Position numbers and translations under genes: made by a program. A model generated the notes under the pieces. That model was not told where the DNA came from. It worked only from the letters and a program-made list of their open reading frames with translations, and searched no databases. From Rhodospirillaceae bacterium UBA6608 (GTDB taxonomy: Bacteria > Pseudomonadota > Alphaproteobacteria > Rhodospirillales_A > Casp-alpha2): a stretch of DNA of 5,336 nucleotides. Shown here in pieces: positions 1 through 5,336 of this stretch. The stretch covers positions 5,280-10,615 of the forward strand of contig DJHY01000142.1 of NCBI GenBank assembly GCA_002433335.1, read 5' to 3'. Every line of letters starts with the position of its first letter. Positions within the stretch are counted from its first letter, which is position 1.

Positions 1-2169
1 CCCGAGCCGGAACCGGAACCCGAAACCGCGGCCCAGCCGGAAGCGGCCGCAGCCGCGCCGGAGCCGATCGCTCCGGTCGAAGCCCCGGCGCCCAAGGCCG
101 ACGACCAACGTCCGGCCGCAGCCAAGCCGCGCCCGGCGGCCCGCGAAGCCGACGATGACGACGACGGTCCGCGCGGCAAGGGCCGCAAGCCCGGTGGTGG
201 CGGTGGCGGCGGTGCCGGTGCCGGCGCCCGCGCCGATGCGCGCCGCCCGCAGCCGACCCGTAACTATGATGAGCGCCGCCGTCGCGGCAAGCTGACGATT
301 TCCGACGCCCTGGACGGCGAGGAAGAGCGTCAGCGGTCGATCGCGTCGGTCAAGCGTGCTCGTGAACGTGAAAAACAAAAGCAGCGCCAATTGCTGCAGG
401 AAGGTCAGAAAGTCGTGCGTGAAGTCATCGTTCCCGAAGCCATTACTGTTCAGGAACTGGCCAACCGCATGGCGGAACGGGGTGCCGACGTGGTCAAGGC
501 GCTGATGAAGATGGGCGTCATGGCGACGATCACCCAGACCATCGATGCCGACACCGCCGAATTGGTGGTCGAGGAATTCGGCCACCGTCTGCGCCGCGTG
601 TCCGAGGCCGACGTCGAACAGGGCCTGAAGCGTGACGAGGACAAGGCGGGCGATCTCCAGTCCCGCGCCCCCGTCGTCACGGTCATGGGCCATGTCGACC
701 ATGGTAAGACCTCGCTGCTCGATGCACTGCGCGCGACCGACGTGGCCGGCGGTGAAGCCGGTGGGATTACCCAGCACATCGGCGCCTACCAGGTGACGAC
801 CCCGTCGGGTGCGAAGATTTCGTTCATCGACACCCCGGGTCACGCAGCCTTTACCGAAATGCGCGCCCGTGGTGCGCAGGTCACCGATATCGTGGTGCTC
901 TGCGTCGCCGCCGACGACGGCGTGATGCCGCAGACCATCGAAGCCATCCACCACGCCAAGGCGGCGGGTGTGCCCCTGATCGTCGCGGTCAACAAGATCG
1001 ACGTTCCGGGCGCCGACCCCAGCCGGGTTCGCATGGATCTGCTGCAACACGACGTGCAGGTCGAAGAAATGGGCGGCGATGTGCTGTCGGTCGAGGTTTC
1101 GGCCAAACAGCGCACCAACCTGGACAAGCTGGAAGAAGCGATCCTGCTGCAGGCCGAATTGCTGGACCTGAAGGCCAACCCCAATCACGCCGCTGAAGGT
1201 GTGATCGTCGAAGCCCGCATGGAACAGGGCAAGGGCTCGGTCGCCACGGTGCTGATCCAGCGCGGCACCCTGCGCGTCGGCGAAATCTTCATCGCCGGCT
1301 CCGAATGGGGCCGCGTCCGCGCCATGATGGATGCCCACGGCGCCCAGCTTCAGGAAGCCGGCCCCTCGGTGCCGGTCGAAATCCTGGGTCTCAACGGCAC
1401 GCCGCAGGCCGGTGATGATTTCGTCGTCGTCGAGAACGAAGCCCGCGCCCGCGAGGTCACGGAATTCCGCCAGCGCACCGAACGCAACAAGGCCGCCGCC
1501 GCCGCCGGACGGGGAACGCTCGAGCAGATGTTCGAGAAGATCCAGGAAGGCGAGGCGCAGACCGTGCCGTTGGTCATCAAGGCCGACGTCCATGGTTCGG
1601 CCGAAGCGATCGTCGGCGCGTTGGAAAAACTGTCGACCGACGAGGTCAAGGTGCAGGTTCTGCACTCGGGCGTCGGCGGGATCAACGAATCCGACGTGAC
1701 CCTGGCCCGTGCCTCGAACGCGCTGATCGTCGGCTTCAACGTTCGCGCCAACCCGCAGGCGCGGGACTTGGCCAAGCGTGACGGCCTGGAAATCCGCTAT
1801 TACTCGGTGATCTACGACCTGACAGACGACATCAAAGCCGTCCTGTCGGGCCTGTTGGCGCCGGAAGTTCGCGAGACCTTCCTGGGCTATGCGGAAATCC
1901 GCGAAGTCTTCAACGTCTCGAAGGTCGGCAAGGTCGCCGGTTGCATGGTCACCGAAGGCACCGTCAAGCGCGGCGCCAAGGTTCGCCTGCTGCGCGACGA
2001 CACGGTGATCCACGAAGGCGATTTGAGCCAGCTGAAGCGGTTCAAGGACGACGTCCGCGAAGTTCAGTCCGGGACCGAATGTGGTATGGCGTTCGCCAAT
2101 TACCACGATCTCCAGAAGGGCGACGTCATCGAATGCTTCGAGACCGAGGAAATCGCCCGGCAGTTGTAA
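1..2169 (+). CDS. infB: Translation initiation factor IF-2 (5' end outside window)
   Basis: IF-2 is the GTPase that places initiator fMet-tRNA on the 30S subunit and promotes subunit joining in the cytoplasm. The frame is open from base 1 to the TAA at 2167-2169, giving 722 visible codons. The first in-frame ATG lies inside the conserved IF2_N domain, so the true start is upstream; the in-frame TTG at 391 would cut off conserved sequence. In order: Pro/Glu/Ala- and Gly-rich extension (1-250), basic IF2-associated segment with [12 protein letters not shown] (about 271-380), IF2_N (about 424-580), and the GTPase domain. All G motifs are intact: GHVDHGKT at 688-711, GGITQHIG from 760, DTPGH at 829-843, NKID at 991-1002 and SAK at 1099-1107. 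Domain II follows from about 1195, then domain III from about 1555. The C2 domain, which binds fMet-tRNA, runs from about 1800 and includes GTECG at 2071-2085. It is the first gene of the cluster visible here. Identity is essentially certain. Confidence 0.98.
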   Translation, partial: PEPEPEPETAAQPEAAAAAPEPIAPVEAPAPKADDQRPAAAKPRPAAREADDDDDGPRGKGRKPGGGGGGGAGAGARADARRPQPTRNYDERRRRGKLTISDALDGEEERQRSIASVKRAREREKQKQRQLLQEGQKVVREVIVPEAITVQELANRMAERGADVVKALMKMGVMATITQTIDADTAELVVEEFGHRLRRVSEADVEQGLKRDEDKAGDLQSRAPVVTVMGHVDHGKTSLLDALRATDVAGGEAGGITQHIGAYQVTTPSGAKISFIDTPGHAAFTEMRARGAQVTDIVVLCVAADDGVMPQTIEAIHHAKAAGVPLIVAVNKIDVPGADPSRVRMDLLQHDVQVEEMGGDVLSVEVSAKQRTNLDKLEEAILLQAELLDLKANPNHAAEGVIVEARMEQGKGSVATVLIQRGTLRVGEIFIAGSEWGRVRAMMDAHGAQLQEAGPSVPVEILGLNGTPQAGDDFVVVENEARAREVTEFRQRTERNKAAAAAGRGTLEQMFEKIQEGEAQTVPLVIKADVHGSAEAIVGALEKLSTDEVKVQVLHSGVGGINESDVTLARASNALIVGFNVRANPQARDLAKRDGLEIRYYSVIYDLTDDIKAVLSGLLAPEVRETFLGYAEIREVFNVSKVGKVAGCMVTEGTVKRGAKVRLLRDDTVIHEGDLSQLKRFKDDVREVQSGTECGMAFANYHDLQKGDVIECFETEEIARQL
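193..228 (+). repeat. Glycine/alanine low-complexity tract inside infB
   Basis: Seven consecutive glycine codons (193-213) are followed by alternating Ala/Gly codons to 228, using GGT, GGC and GCC. The tract sits in the linker between the acidic Pro/Glu/Ala-rich extension and the basic IF2-associated segment. IF2 N-terminal regions vary widely in length and composition, so this is probably a flexible linker. The near-repetitive GGN codons could change in length between strains. Confidence 0.7.
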
Positions 2170-2173
2170 TGCC

Positions 2174-2193
2174 GCCGGGCCTTCGGGCCCGGC
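2174..2193 (+). other. UUCG-capped hairpin between infB and rbfA
   Basis: An 8-bp perfect stem (2174-2181 with 2186-2193) closes a TTCG tetraloop with a C-G closing pair, the exceptionally stable cUUCGg fold. It begins 4 nt after the infB stop and ends 20 nt before the rbfA ATG. The downstream bases include only a short TTT, so it looks more like an mRNA-stabilising or processing element, or a partial attenuator, than an efficient terminator. The structure is seen directly; the role is inferred. Confidence 0.65.
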
Positions 2194-2213
2194 CGTTTCG
2201 GTAACGTATCGAC

Positions 2214-2672
2214 ATGTCCAATAAACACCGTCAAGGGCAGGCGGGGCCCAAGGCCCCGTCCCAGCGCCAGCTTCGCGTGGGCGAGGAACTTCGCCATATC
2301 CTGGCGCGGATCCTGGAGCGCCACGATTTCCGCGATCCGATCCTGGAGAACGCCAACCTGACCGTGACCGAGGTCGAGACCAGCCCCGACCTGCGCCGGG
2401 CCACCGTGTTCATCGTTCCCTTGGGCGGCAATATCGAGGGCGATGCTCAGACCGAGGCGGTGCTCAAGGCGCTCAATCACGCGGCGCCCTATATCCGCCG
2501 TCAGGTCGCGGGCGCGGTCCGTATGAAGTTCCTGCCTGCATTTTCGTTCCGTCTGGACCATAGCTTCGAGCATGCCGGGCGGATCGATGCCCTGCTCCAC
2601 GATCCCAAGGTGCTGCGCGATCTGGCGGAGCCGGAGTTGGACCCGTCCTCGGACGCGGCGGACGAAGACTGA
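2214..2672 (+). CDS. rbfA: 30S ribosome-binding factor RbfA
   Basis: RbfA is a small KH-fold protein that binds the immature 30S subunit near the 5' end of 16S rRNA (helix 1) and supports late maturation and cold adaptation. The 152-residue product has the family landmarks. SQRQLRVGEELRHILARIL (16-34) forms the first helix, and SPDLRRATVFIVP (57-69) is the helix-strand signature. IRRQVAGAVRMKFLPAFSFRLD (94-115) leads to the terminal RIDALL motif. The C-terminal tail is Asp/Glu-rich. Length is at the upper end for the family because of a short polar N-terminal lead and this acidic tail. ATG 2214 is chosen because the conserved helix begins soon after it. No strong Shine-Dalgarno is visible (TTTCGGTAACGTATCGAC precedes it), so translation may depend on coupling to infB, 44 nt upstream. 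truB begins 3 nt after its TGA. Confidence 0.95.
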   Translation: MSNKHRQGQAGPKAPSQRQLRVGEELRHILARILERHDFRDPILENANLTVTEVETSPDLRRATVFIVPLGGNIEGDAQTEAVLKALNHAAPYIRRQVAGAVRMKFLPAFSFRLDHSFEHAGRIDALLHDPKVLRDLAEPELDPSSDAADED

Positions 2673-2675
2673 TCC

Positions 2676-3602
2676 ATGGCGCGTCGTCGCAAGGGCCTGC
2701 CGATCCACGGCTGGATCAACCTGGACAAACCGTTGGGTGTGACCTCGACCCAGGCCGTGGGTCGGATCAAGCGTCTGTTCAACGCGGCCAAGGTCGGCCA
2801 CGGCGGCACGCTCGACCCCTTGGCGTCGGGCATTTTGCCGATCGCCCTGGGCGAGGCCACGAAAACCGTGTCCTACGCCATGGACGGGGAAAAGGAATAC
2901 CTGTTCACCATTAATTTCGGATCCGAGACGGAAACCGGCGACCGTGAGGGCGCCGTTACCGAGGAAAGCGACCTGCGCCCGAGCGATGCCGAGATCTCGG
3001 CCGTCCTGCCTGCTTTCACGGGCGAGATCGAACAGGTTCCGCCGCGCTTTTCGGCGATCAAGGTCGATGGCGAGCGGGCTTACGATCTGGCCCGCGACGG
3101 CGAGGATTTCGAGTTGAAGGCGCGCCCGGTCACAGTCCTGGCGCTGACACTCGAAGAACGCCCCGATCCCGACCACGCGGTGATCCGCTGCCGGTCCGGA
3201 AAAGGGGTCTATGTGCGGTCCCTGGCGCGCGATCTGTCGCGGGCGCTGGGCACGGTCGGGCATGTCTCGACCCTGCGTCGCACGGCGGTCGGCCCGTTCA
3301 CGGAAAAGGGTTCGATTTCGCTAGATAATCTAGAGGCTTTTGGGCATAGTGCGCCCGATTCCGGGCACCTCCTGCCTGTTGAGACCGCGCTGGCCGACAT
3401 CCCGGCGCTGGCCTTGACGGAACCGGAGGCCCGGCGATTGGCACAAGGGCAGGCCATTGCGGCCCTTCCCGTCGCCAGTCGCTCGCCGTTCAGGGGCATC
3501 AGCCAAGGCGACATGGTTTCGGCCATGTTCGACGACCGGTTGGTGGCTTTGGCGGAAATCCGGGGCGGTGAGATCCGCCCCGTTCGGGTTCTGAACCTTT
3601 AG
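2676..3602 (+). CDS. truB: tRNA pseudouridine(55) synthase TruB
   Basis: TruB isomerises U55 to pseudouridine in the T-psi-C loop of elongator tRNAs and also acts as a tRNA-folding chaperone. The 308-residue product has the full catalytic domain. HGWINLDKPLGVTS (11-24) is motif I, and GHGGTLDPLASG (41-52) carries the expected catalytic Asp47. Y75 lies in KEYLFTINFGSETETGDREG, PPRFSAIKVDGERAY spans 122-136, and KGVYVRSLARDL (176-187) is the conserved late motif. From about residue 218 the sequence is a weaker C-terminal region matching the PUA-like TruB C-terminal domain. Length is normal. The ATG lies 3 nt beyond the rbfA stop, which suggests translational coupling. The linker between the two domains (about 3311-3350) is unusually AT-rich and contains two rare CTA Leu codons. 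A perfect hairpin lies in the last codons (3561-3582). Confidence 0.96.
   Translation: MARRRKGLPIHGWINLDKPLGVTSTQAVGRIKRLFNAAKVGHGGTLDPLASGILPIALGEATKTVSYAMDGEKEYLFTINFGSETETGDREGAVTEESDLRPSDAEISAVLPAFTGEIEQVPPRFSAIKVDGERAYDLARDGEDFELKARPVTVLALTLEERPDPDHAVIRCRSGKGVYVRSLARDLSRALGTVGHVSTLRRTAVGPFTEKGSISLDNLEAFGHSAPDSGHLLPVETALADIPALALTEPEARRLAQGQAIAALPVASRSPFRGISQGDMVSAMFDDRLVALAEIRGGEIRPVRVLNL
3321..3333. repeat. 13-nt AT-rich perfect palindrome in truB linker
   Basis: CTAGATAATCTAG is a perfect inverted repeat around a central A. It encodes Leu-Asp-Asn-Leu using two CTA codons, which are scarce elsewhere in these genes. It lies in the interdomain linker of TruB in a local dip in GC content. 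It could be coincidence, a pausing site or weakly constrained sequence. Confidence 0.4.
3561..3582 (+). other. Hairpin in the last codons of truB
   Basis: CGGGGCGG (3561-3568) pairs perfectly with CCGCCCCG (3575-3582) around a 6-nt TGAGAT loop. It ends 17 nt before the truB TAG. No T-run follows directly (TTCGGGTT), so it is not a classic terminator. It may protect or separate the truB and rpsO parts of the transcript. The pairing is directly seen; the function is inferred. Confidence 0.5.
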
Positions 3603-3613
3603 GGTCCGGACCC
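3602..3613 (+). other. 12-nt perfect palindrome after truB, in rpsO leader
   Basis: GGGTCCGGACCC is fully self-complementary. As RNA it can form a 4-bp stem with a CCGG loop; as DNA it is a symmetric site. It begins at the last base of the truB stop codon and lies 34 nt before the rpsO ATG. S15 represses its own mRNA through leader structure in several bacteria, so it could be part of such an element, but a recognisable S15-binding fold is not evident by eye. Confidence 0.4.
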
Positions 3614-3635
3614 ACGACCTTCAACAATCAAGAAC

Positions 3636-3640
3636 AGGAG
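3636..3640 (+). promoter_or_regulatory. Shine-Dalgarno of rpsO that decides its start
   Basis: AGGAG lies 7 nt before the ATG at 3648, ideal spacing, but only 1 nt before the in-frame ATG at 3642. This supports initiation at 3648 and the standard S15 N-terminus. Confidence 0.85.
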
Positions 3641-3647
3641 TATGACG

Positions 3648-3917
3648 ATGTCGATTACCGCTGAGCGGAAGCAGGAACTCATCAACGAGTTTCAATCCAC
3701 CCAAGGCGACACGGGTTCGCCCGAAGTTCAGGTCGCGATCCTGACCGAACGCATTTCCAACCTGACCGAACACATGAAGACCCACAAGCGCGACTTCCAC
3801 TCGCGTCGTGGCCTTCTGATGATGGTCGGCCAGCGCCGCCGTCTGTTGGACTATCTGAAAAAGAAGAACGACGGACGTTACGACGAGCTGGTCAAGCGCC
3901 TGGGTATCCGGCGCTAA
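3648..3917 (+). CDS. rpsO: 30S ribosomal protein S15 (uS15)
   Basis: S15 is a primary 16S rRNA-binding protein that folds the three-way junction of helices 20-22 in the platform of the 30S subunit and contributes to an intersubunit bridge. From ATG 3648 the product has 89 residues, exactly the usual length. It begins MSITAERK, the common N-terminus in alphaproteobacteria. TGSPEVQ (22-28) is the rRNA-contacting turn. [12 protein letters not shown] (46-57) is the family signature, and [12 protein letters not shown] with a basic C-terminus completes the helical fold. An alternative in-frame ATG at 3642 would add Met-Thr but sits too close to the AGGAG site. The gene lies 45 nt after truB and is followed by a strong terminator-like hairpin. 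It may be transcribed from upstream, since no convincing promoter was seen just before it. Autoregulation by S15 is common in the family but not shown here. Confidence 0.98.
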   Translation: MSITAERKQELINEFQSTQGDTGSPEVQVAILTERISNLTEHMKTHKRDFHSRRGLLMMVGQRRRLLDYLKKKNDGRYDELVKRLGIRR

Positions 3918-3925
3918 GTAAGTTA

Positions 3926-3957
3926 TCGGCGCCGGCTTGCCGGCGCCGAATTGTTTG
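3926..3957 (+). terminator. Intrinsic terminator after rpsO
   Basis: A 10-bp perfect stem (TCGGCGCCGG 3926-3935 with CCGGCGCCGA 3940-3949) closes a CTTG loop and is followed by ATTGTTTG (3950-3957). It starts 8 nt after the rpsO stop. The stem is very stable, and the downstream tract is T-rich but interrupted by G, so termination may be partial. That would let some transcripts read into pnp, as at the rpsO-pnp junction of E. coli. Confidence 0.8.
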
Positions 3958-3994
3958 TAGGCGTGCATCCTTAAAAGCATTGGATGTTCTCCGT

Positions 3995-4023
3995 AGGCGG
4001 CCAAGGTACGGATGCCGCCTTTT
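3995..4023 (+). terminator. Second terminator- or attenuator-like hairpin before pnp
   Basis: AGGCGGC (3995-4001) pairs perfectly with GCCGCCT (4014-4020) around a 12-nt loop. The run TTTT (4020-4023) overlaps the stem end, followed by CTCC. The shape fits a weak intrinsic terminator or attenuator. The loop is large and the T-run short, so efficiency is doubtful. Confidence 0.35.
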
Positions 4024-4029
4024 CTCCGC

Positions 4030-4067
4030 CGTTTTCCCGAGCTGCCGAGGCAGCCGCCGGGAAAACG
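4030..4067 (+). other. Two-tier long hairpin in pnp leader
   Basis: The outer stem CGTTTTCCCG (4030-4039) pairs perfectly with CGGGAAAACG (4058-4067). The inner stem GCTGCC (4041-4046) pairs with GGCAGC (4049-4054), or 5 bp with a CGAG loop. The two are separated by A4040 on one side and CGC 4055-4057 on the other. Up to 16 pairs can stack, making it the longest helix seen in the leader and a plausible substrate for RNase III-type processing. Confidence 0.55.
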
Positions 4068-4077
4068 CCTCGGGGTC

Positions 4078-4105
4078 GGACCGCCCGGCAGGGTGCCGGC
4101 GGTCC
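4078..4105 (+). other. Bulged 12-bp hairpin in pnp leader
   Basis: GGACCGCC (4078-4085) pairs with GGCGGTCC (4098-4105). After bulged C4086, GGCA (4087-4090) pairs with TGCC (4094-4097) around a GGG loop. All twelve pairs are Watson-Crick. It lies about 70 nt before the pnp start. Confidence 0.55.
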
Positions 4106-4158
4106 AACGGGCGGGACGTTCGCGGACGGCGCGAATGCCCGGTCCCACGTACGTTTGT

Positions 4159-4166
4159 AGGAAGAG
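4159..4166 (+). promoter_or_regulatory. Ribosome-binding site of pnp
   Basis: AGGAAGAG lies 10 nt before ATG 4177, a slightly long but workable spacing. It supports 4177 over the in-frame ATG at 4135, whose extension would include this site and has no family resemblance. Confidence 0.6.
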
Positions 4167-4176
4167 TAGAAAAGAT

Positions 4177-5336
4177 ATGTTTCAAGAGTTTCGTAAGGAA
4201 ATTGACTGGGGTGGGCGCAAGCTGACCCTGGAAACCGGCAAAGTCGCCCGCCAGGCCGACGGCGCCGTTATCGCCACGTATGGCGAGACCAAGGTGCTCT
4301 GCACCGTGGTTGCCGAAAAGTCCCAGCGTCCGGGCATCGATTTCTTCCCCCTGGCCGTTCACTACGTTGAAAAGACCTATGCCGCGGGCAAGATCCCCGG
4401 TGGTTTCTTCAAGCGTGAAGGCCGTCCCAGCGAAAACGAGGTTCTGACCTCGCGCCTGATCGACCGTCCGATCCGCCCGCTGTTCGCCGACGGCTTCAAG
4501 AACGAAGTTCAGGTCATCTGCACGGTTTTGACCCACGACCTGGAAAACAACCCCGACGTCGCCGCCATGATCGGCACCTCGGCCGCGCTGTGCATTTCCG
4601 GCGCGCCGTTCCTGGGCCCGATCTCGGGCTGCCGCGTCGGCTTGATCGACGGTGAATTCGTCCTCAACCCGACCCTGGACCAGATGGCCGATACCAAGCT
4701 GGACCTGATCGTCGCCGGCACCAACGAAGGCGTGCTGATGGTCGAATCCGAAGCCCACGAACTGTCGGAAGACGACATGCTGGGCGCGGTGATGTTCGGC
4801 CACAAGGCCAACCAGGACGTGATCAAGGCGATCATCGAACTGGCCGAAGCCTGTGCCAAGGAGCCGTTCGACATTCCGGCCGAGCCGGAAGGCAAGAAGC
4901 CGCTGGCCGAAAAGGTCAAGGCTCTGGCCGAAGCCGGGCTGCGTGACGCCTATAAGGAAACCGTCAAGCAGCAGCGCCAGGAAAAGATCGGCGCCGTCAA
5001 ATCCAAGGTCGCCGAAGAGCTGGCCGCCGACGAAAGCCTGGACCAGGATCTGGTCGGGGCTGCCCTGGGCGGTATCCTGAAGAAGCTGGAAAGCGACATC
5101 GTCCGCCGCGATATCCTGAATACGGGCAATCGTATCGACGGTCGCGACACCAAGACGGTTCGTCCGATCGCCGCCGAAGTCGGCGTGCTGCCGCGGACCC
5201 ACGGTTCGGCCCTGTTCACCCGTGGTGAAACCCAGGCCATCGTGGTCGCCACGTTGGGCACCGGTCAGGACGAGCAGATCATCGACGATCTGGCGGGCGA
5301 ATACCGCCGGACCTTCATGCTGCACTACAACTTCCC
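4177..5336 (+). CDS. pnp: Polyribonucleotide nucleotidyltransferase (PNPase), 3' end outside window
   Basis: PNPase is a trimeric 3'-to-5' phosphorolytic exoribonuclease. It releases nucleoside diphosphates from RNA and can add tails in reverse, and is part of the degradosome in many bacteria. The frame is open from ATG 4177 to the window edge, giving 386 codons of a protein usually near 700 residues. The start [22 protein letters not shown] matches alphaproteobacterial PNPases. The first RNase PH-like domain occupies about residues 10-145, including [16 protein letters not shown] and [10 protein letters not shown]. The all-helical domain follows, to about residue 310. The second RNase PH domain opens with RIDGRD (319-324) and continues with [17 protein letters not shown]. 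The catalytic residues of that domain, the KH and the S1 domains lie beyond the window. An in-frame ATG at 4135 is rejected because its 14-residue extension is atypical and overlaps the ribosome-binding site. The long structured leader suggests post-transcriptional control. Confidence 0.98.
   Translation, partial: MFQEFRKEIDWGGRKLTLETGKVARQADGAVIATYGETKVLCTVVAEKSQRPGIDFFPLAVHYVEKTYAAGKIPGGFFKREGRPSENEVLTSRLIDRPIRPLFADGFKNEVQVICTVLTHDLENNPDVAAMIGTSAALCISGAPFLGPISGCRVGLIDGEFVLNPTLDQMADTKLDLIVAGTNEGVLMVESEAHELSEDDMLGAVMFGHKANQDVIKAIIELAEACAKEPFDIPAEPEGKKPLAEKVKALAEAGLRDAYKETVKQQRQEKIGAVKSKVAEELAADESLDQDLVGAALGGILKKLESDIVRRDILNTGNRIDGRDTKTVRPIAAEVGVLPRTHGSALFTRGETQAIVVATLGTGQDEQIIDDLAGEYRRTFMLHYNF

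Larger units (their letters stand above)
3958..4176 (+). promoter_or_regulatory. Structured rpsO-pnp intergenic region, likely pnp leader
   Basis: No credible gene lies in these 219 nt, but inverted repeats follow one another almost without gap. They are: a weak stem 3966-3970 with 3982-3986; AGGCGGC 3995-4001 with 4014-4020, followed by TTT; a two-tier hairpin 4030-4067; a bulged stem 4078-4105; and TTCGCG 4119-4124 with CGCGAA 4130-4135. ACGTACGT at 4147-4154 is a further palindrome. The ribosome-binding site and pnp start follow. In E. coli the pnp leader folds into a hairpin cut by RNase III and then degraded by PNPase itself, giving autocontrol; a comparable role is inferred here. No clear -35/-10 promoter was recognised, though a promoter for pnp could lie here. 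Confidence 0.6.

Noticed and set aside
391..393. TTG as start of infB
   Set aside because: The frame is open upstream to base 1 and encodes the conserved basic IF2-associated segment, so the real start is outside the window.
1492..1508. GCC trinucleotide run in infB
   Set aside because: It encodes a short Ala run in a helical region between domains II and III of IF2 and is ordinary for GC-rich genes.
2100..3263. 387-residue minus-strand open frame opposite infB end, rbfA and truB
   Set aside because: It spans three conserved sense genes and is rich in Arg, Gln, Gly and Asp as expected for a shadow frame. No family motif is seen.
3951..3976. Possible promoter TTGTTT with TTAAAA before pnp
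   Set aside because: Spacing is only 14 nt and both boxes are poor matches. The first box is part of the rpsO terminator tail.
4135..4137. Upstream in-frame ATG for pnp
   Set aside because: It adds a 14-residue extension unlike known PNPases, and the AGGAAGAG site lies inside that extension and serves ATG 4177.
3621..4148. 175-residue minus-strand open frame over rpsO and the spacer
   Set aside because: It is antisense to rpsO and its terminator, with no domain or start signal of note.
3980..4225. 81-residue plus-strand open frame in the rpsO-pnp gap
   Set aside because: It overlaps the pnp start in another frame, is Arg/Gly-rich, lacks a ribosome-binding site and covers the hairpin region. 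It is better explained as noncoding leader.
3892..5325. 477-residue minus-strand open frame opposite pnp and the intergenic region
   Set aside because: It lies antisense to conserved pnp sequence, has composition typical of the complement of GC3-rich genes and no recognisable domain. The sense strand clearly encodes PNPase.

Overview
The window is GC-rich with strong G/C bias at third codon positions. It carries a conserved bacterial translation and RNA-metabolism cluster, entirely on the + strand: infB (5' end missing), rbfA, truB, rpsO and pnp (3' end missing). This order is the usual downstream half of the nusA-infB-rbfA-truB-rpsO-pnp cluster. The protein details suggest an alphaproteobacterium, probably of Rhodospirillales type. 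These include the IF2 '[12 protein letters not shown]' segment, the TruB start with HGW, the S15 start MSITAERK, and the PNPase start with [23 protein letters not shown]. The lineage is inferred from remembered family patterns, not from a search.

Layout: positions 1-2169 are the IF2 reading frame, open from base 1. It contains part of a low-complexity N-terminal extension, then the IF2_N domain, the GTPase domain and the C-terminal tRNA-binding domains. A 44-nt spacer with a perfect UUCG-capped hairpin leads to rbfA (2214-2672). truB (2676-3602) follows after only 3 nt, so the two are probably translationally coupled. Two hairpins, at the end of truB and just after it, precede rpsO, whose start is best placed at 3648. 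A strong intrinsic-terminator-like hairpin follows rpsO. The next 219 nt (3958-4176) have no credible gene but hold a run of inverted repeats, the likely leader of pnp. pnp starts at 4177 and runs off the window end.

Together the genes start translation (IF2), mature the 30S subunit (RbfA, S15), modify tRNA U55 (TruB) and degrade RNA (PNPase). In E. coli the rpsO-pnp junction has a terminator and an RNase III-processed hairpin used for PNPase autocontrol. The structures here suggest a similar arrangement, but that is inference.

I found no mobile element, CRISPR array, tRNA, rRNA or undescribed protein system. The coding genes are ordinary; the least explained part is the rpsO-pnp intergenic region. 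Several long minus-strand reading frames are shadows of the real genes.
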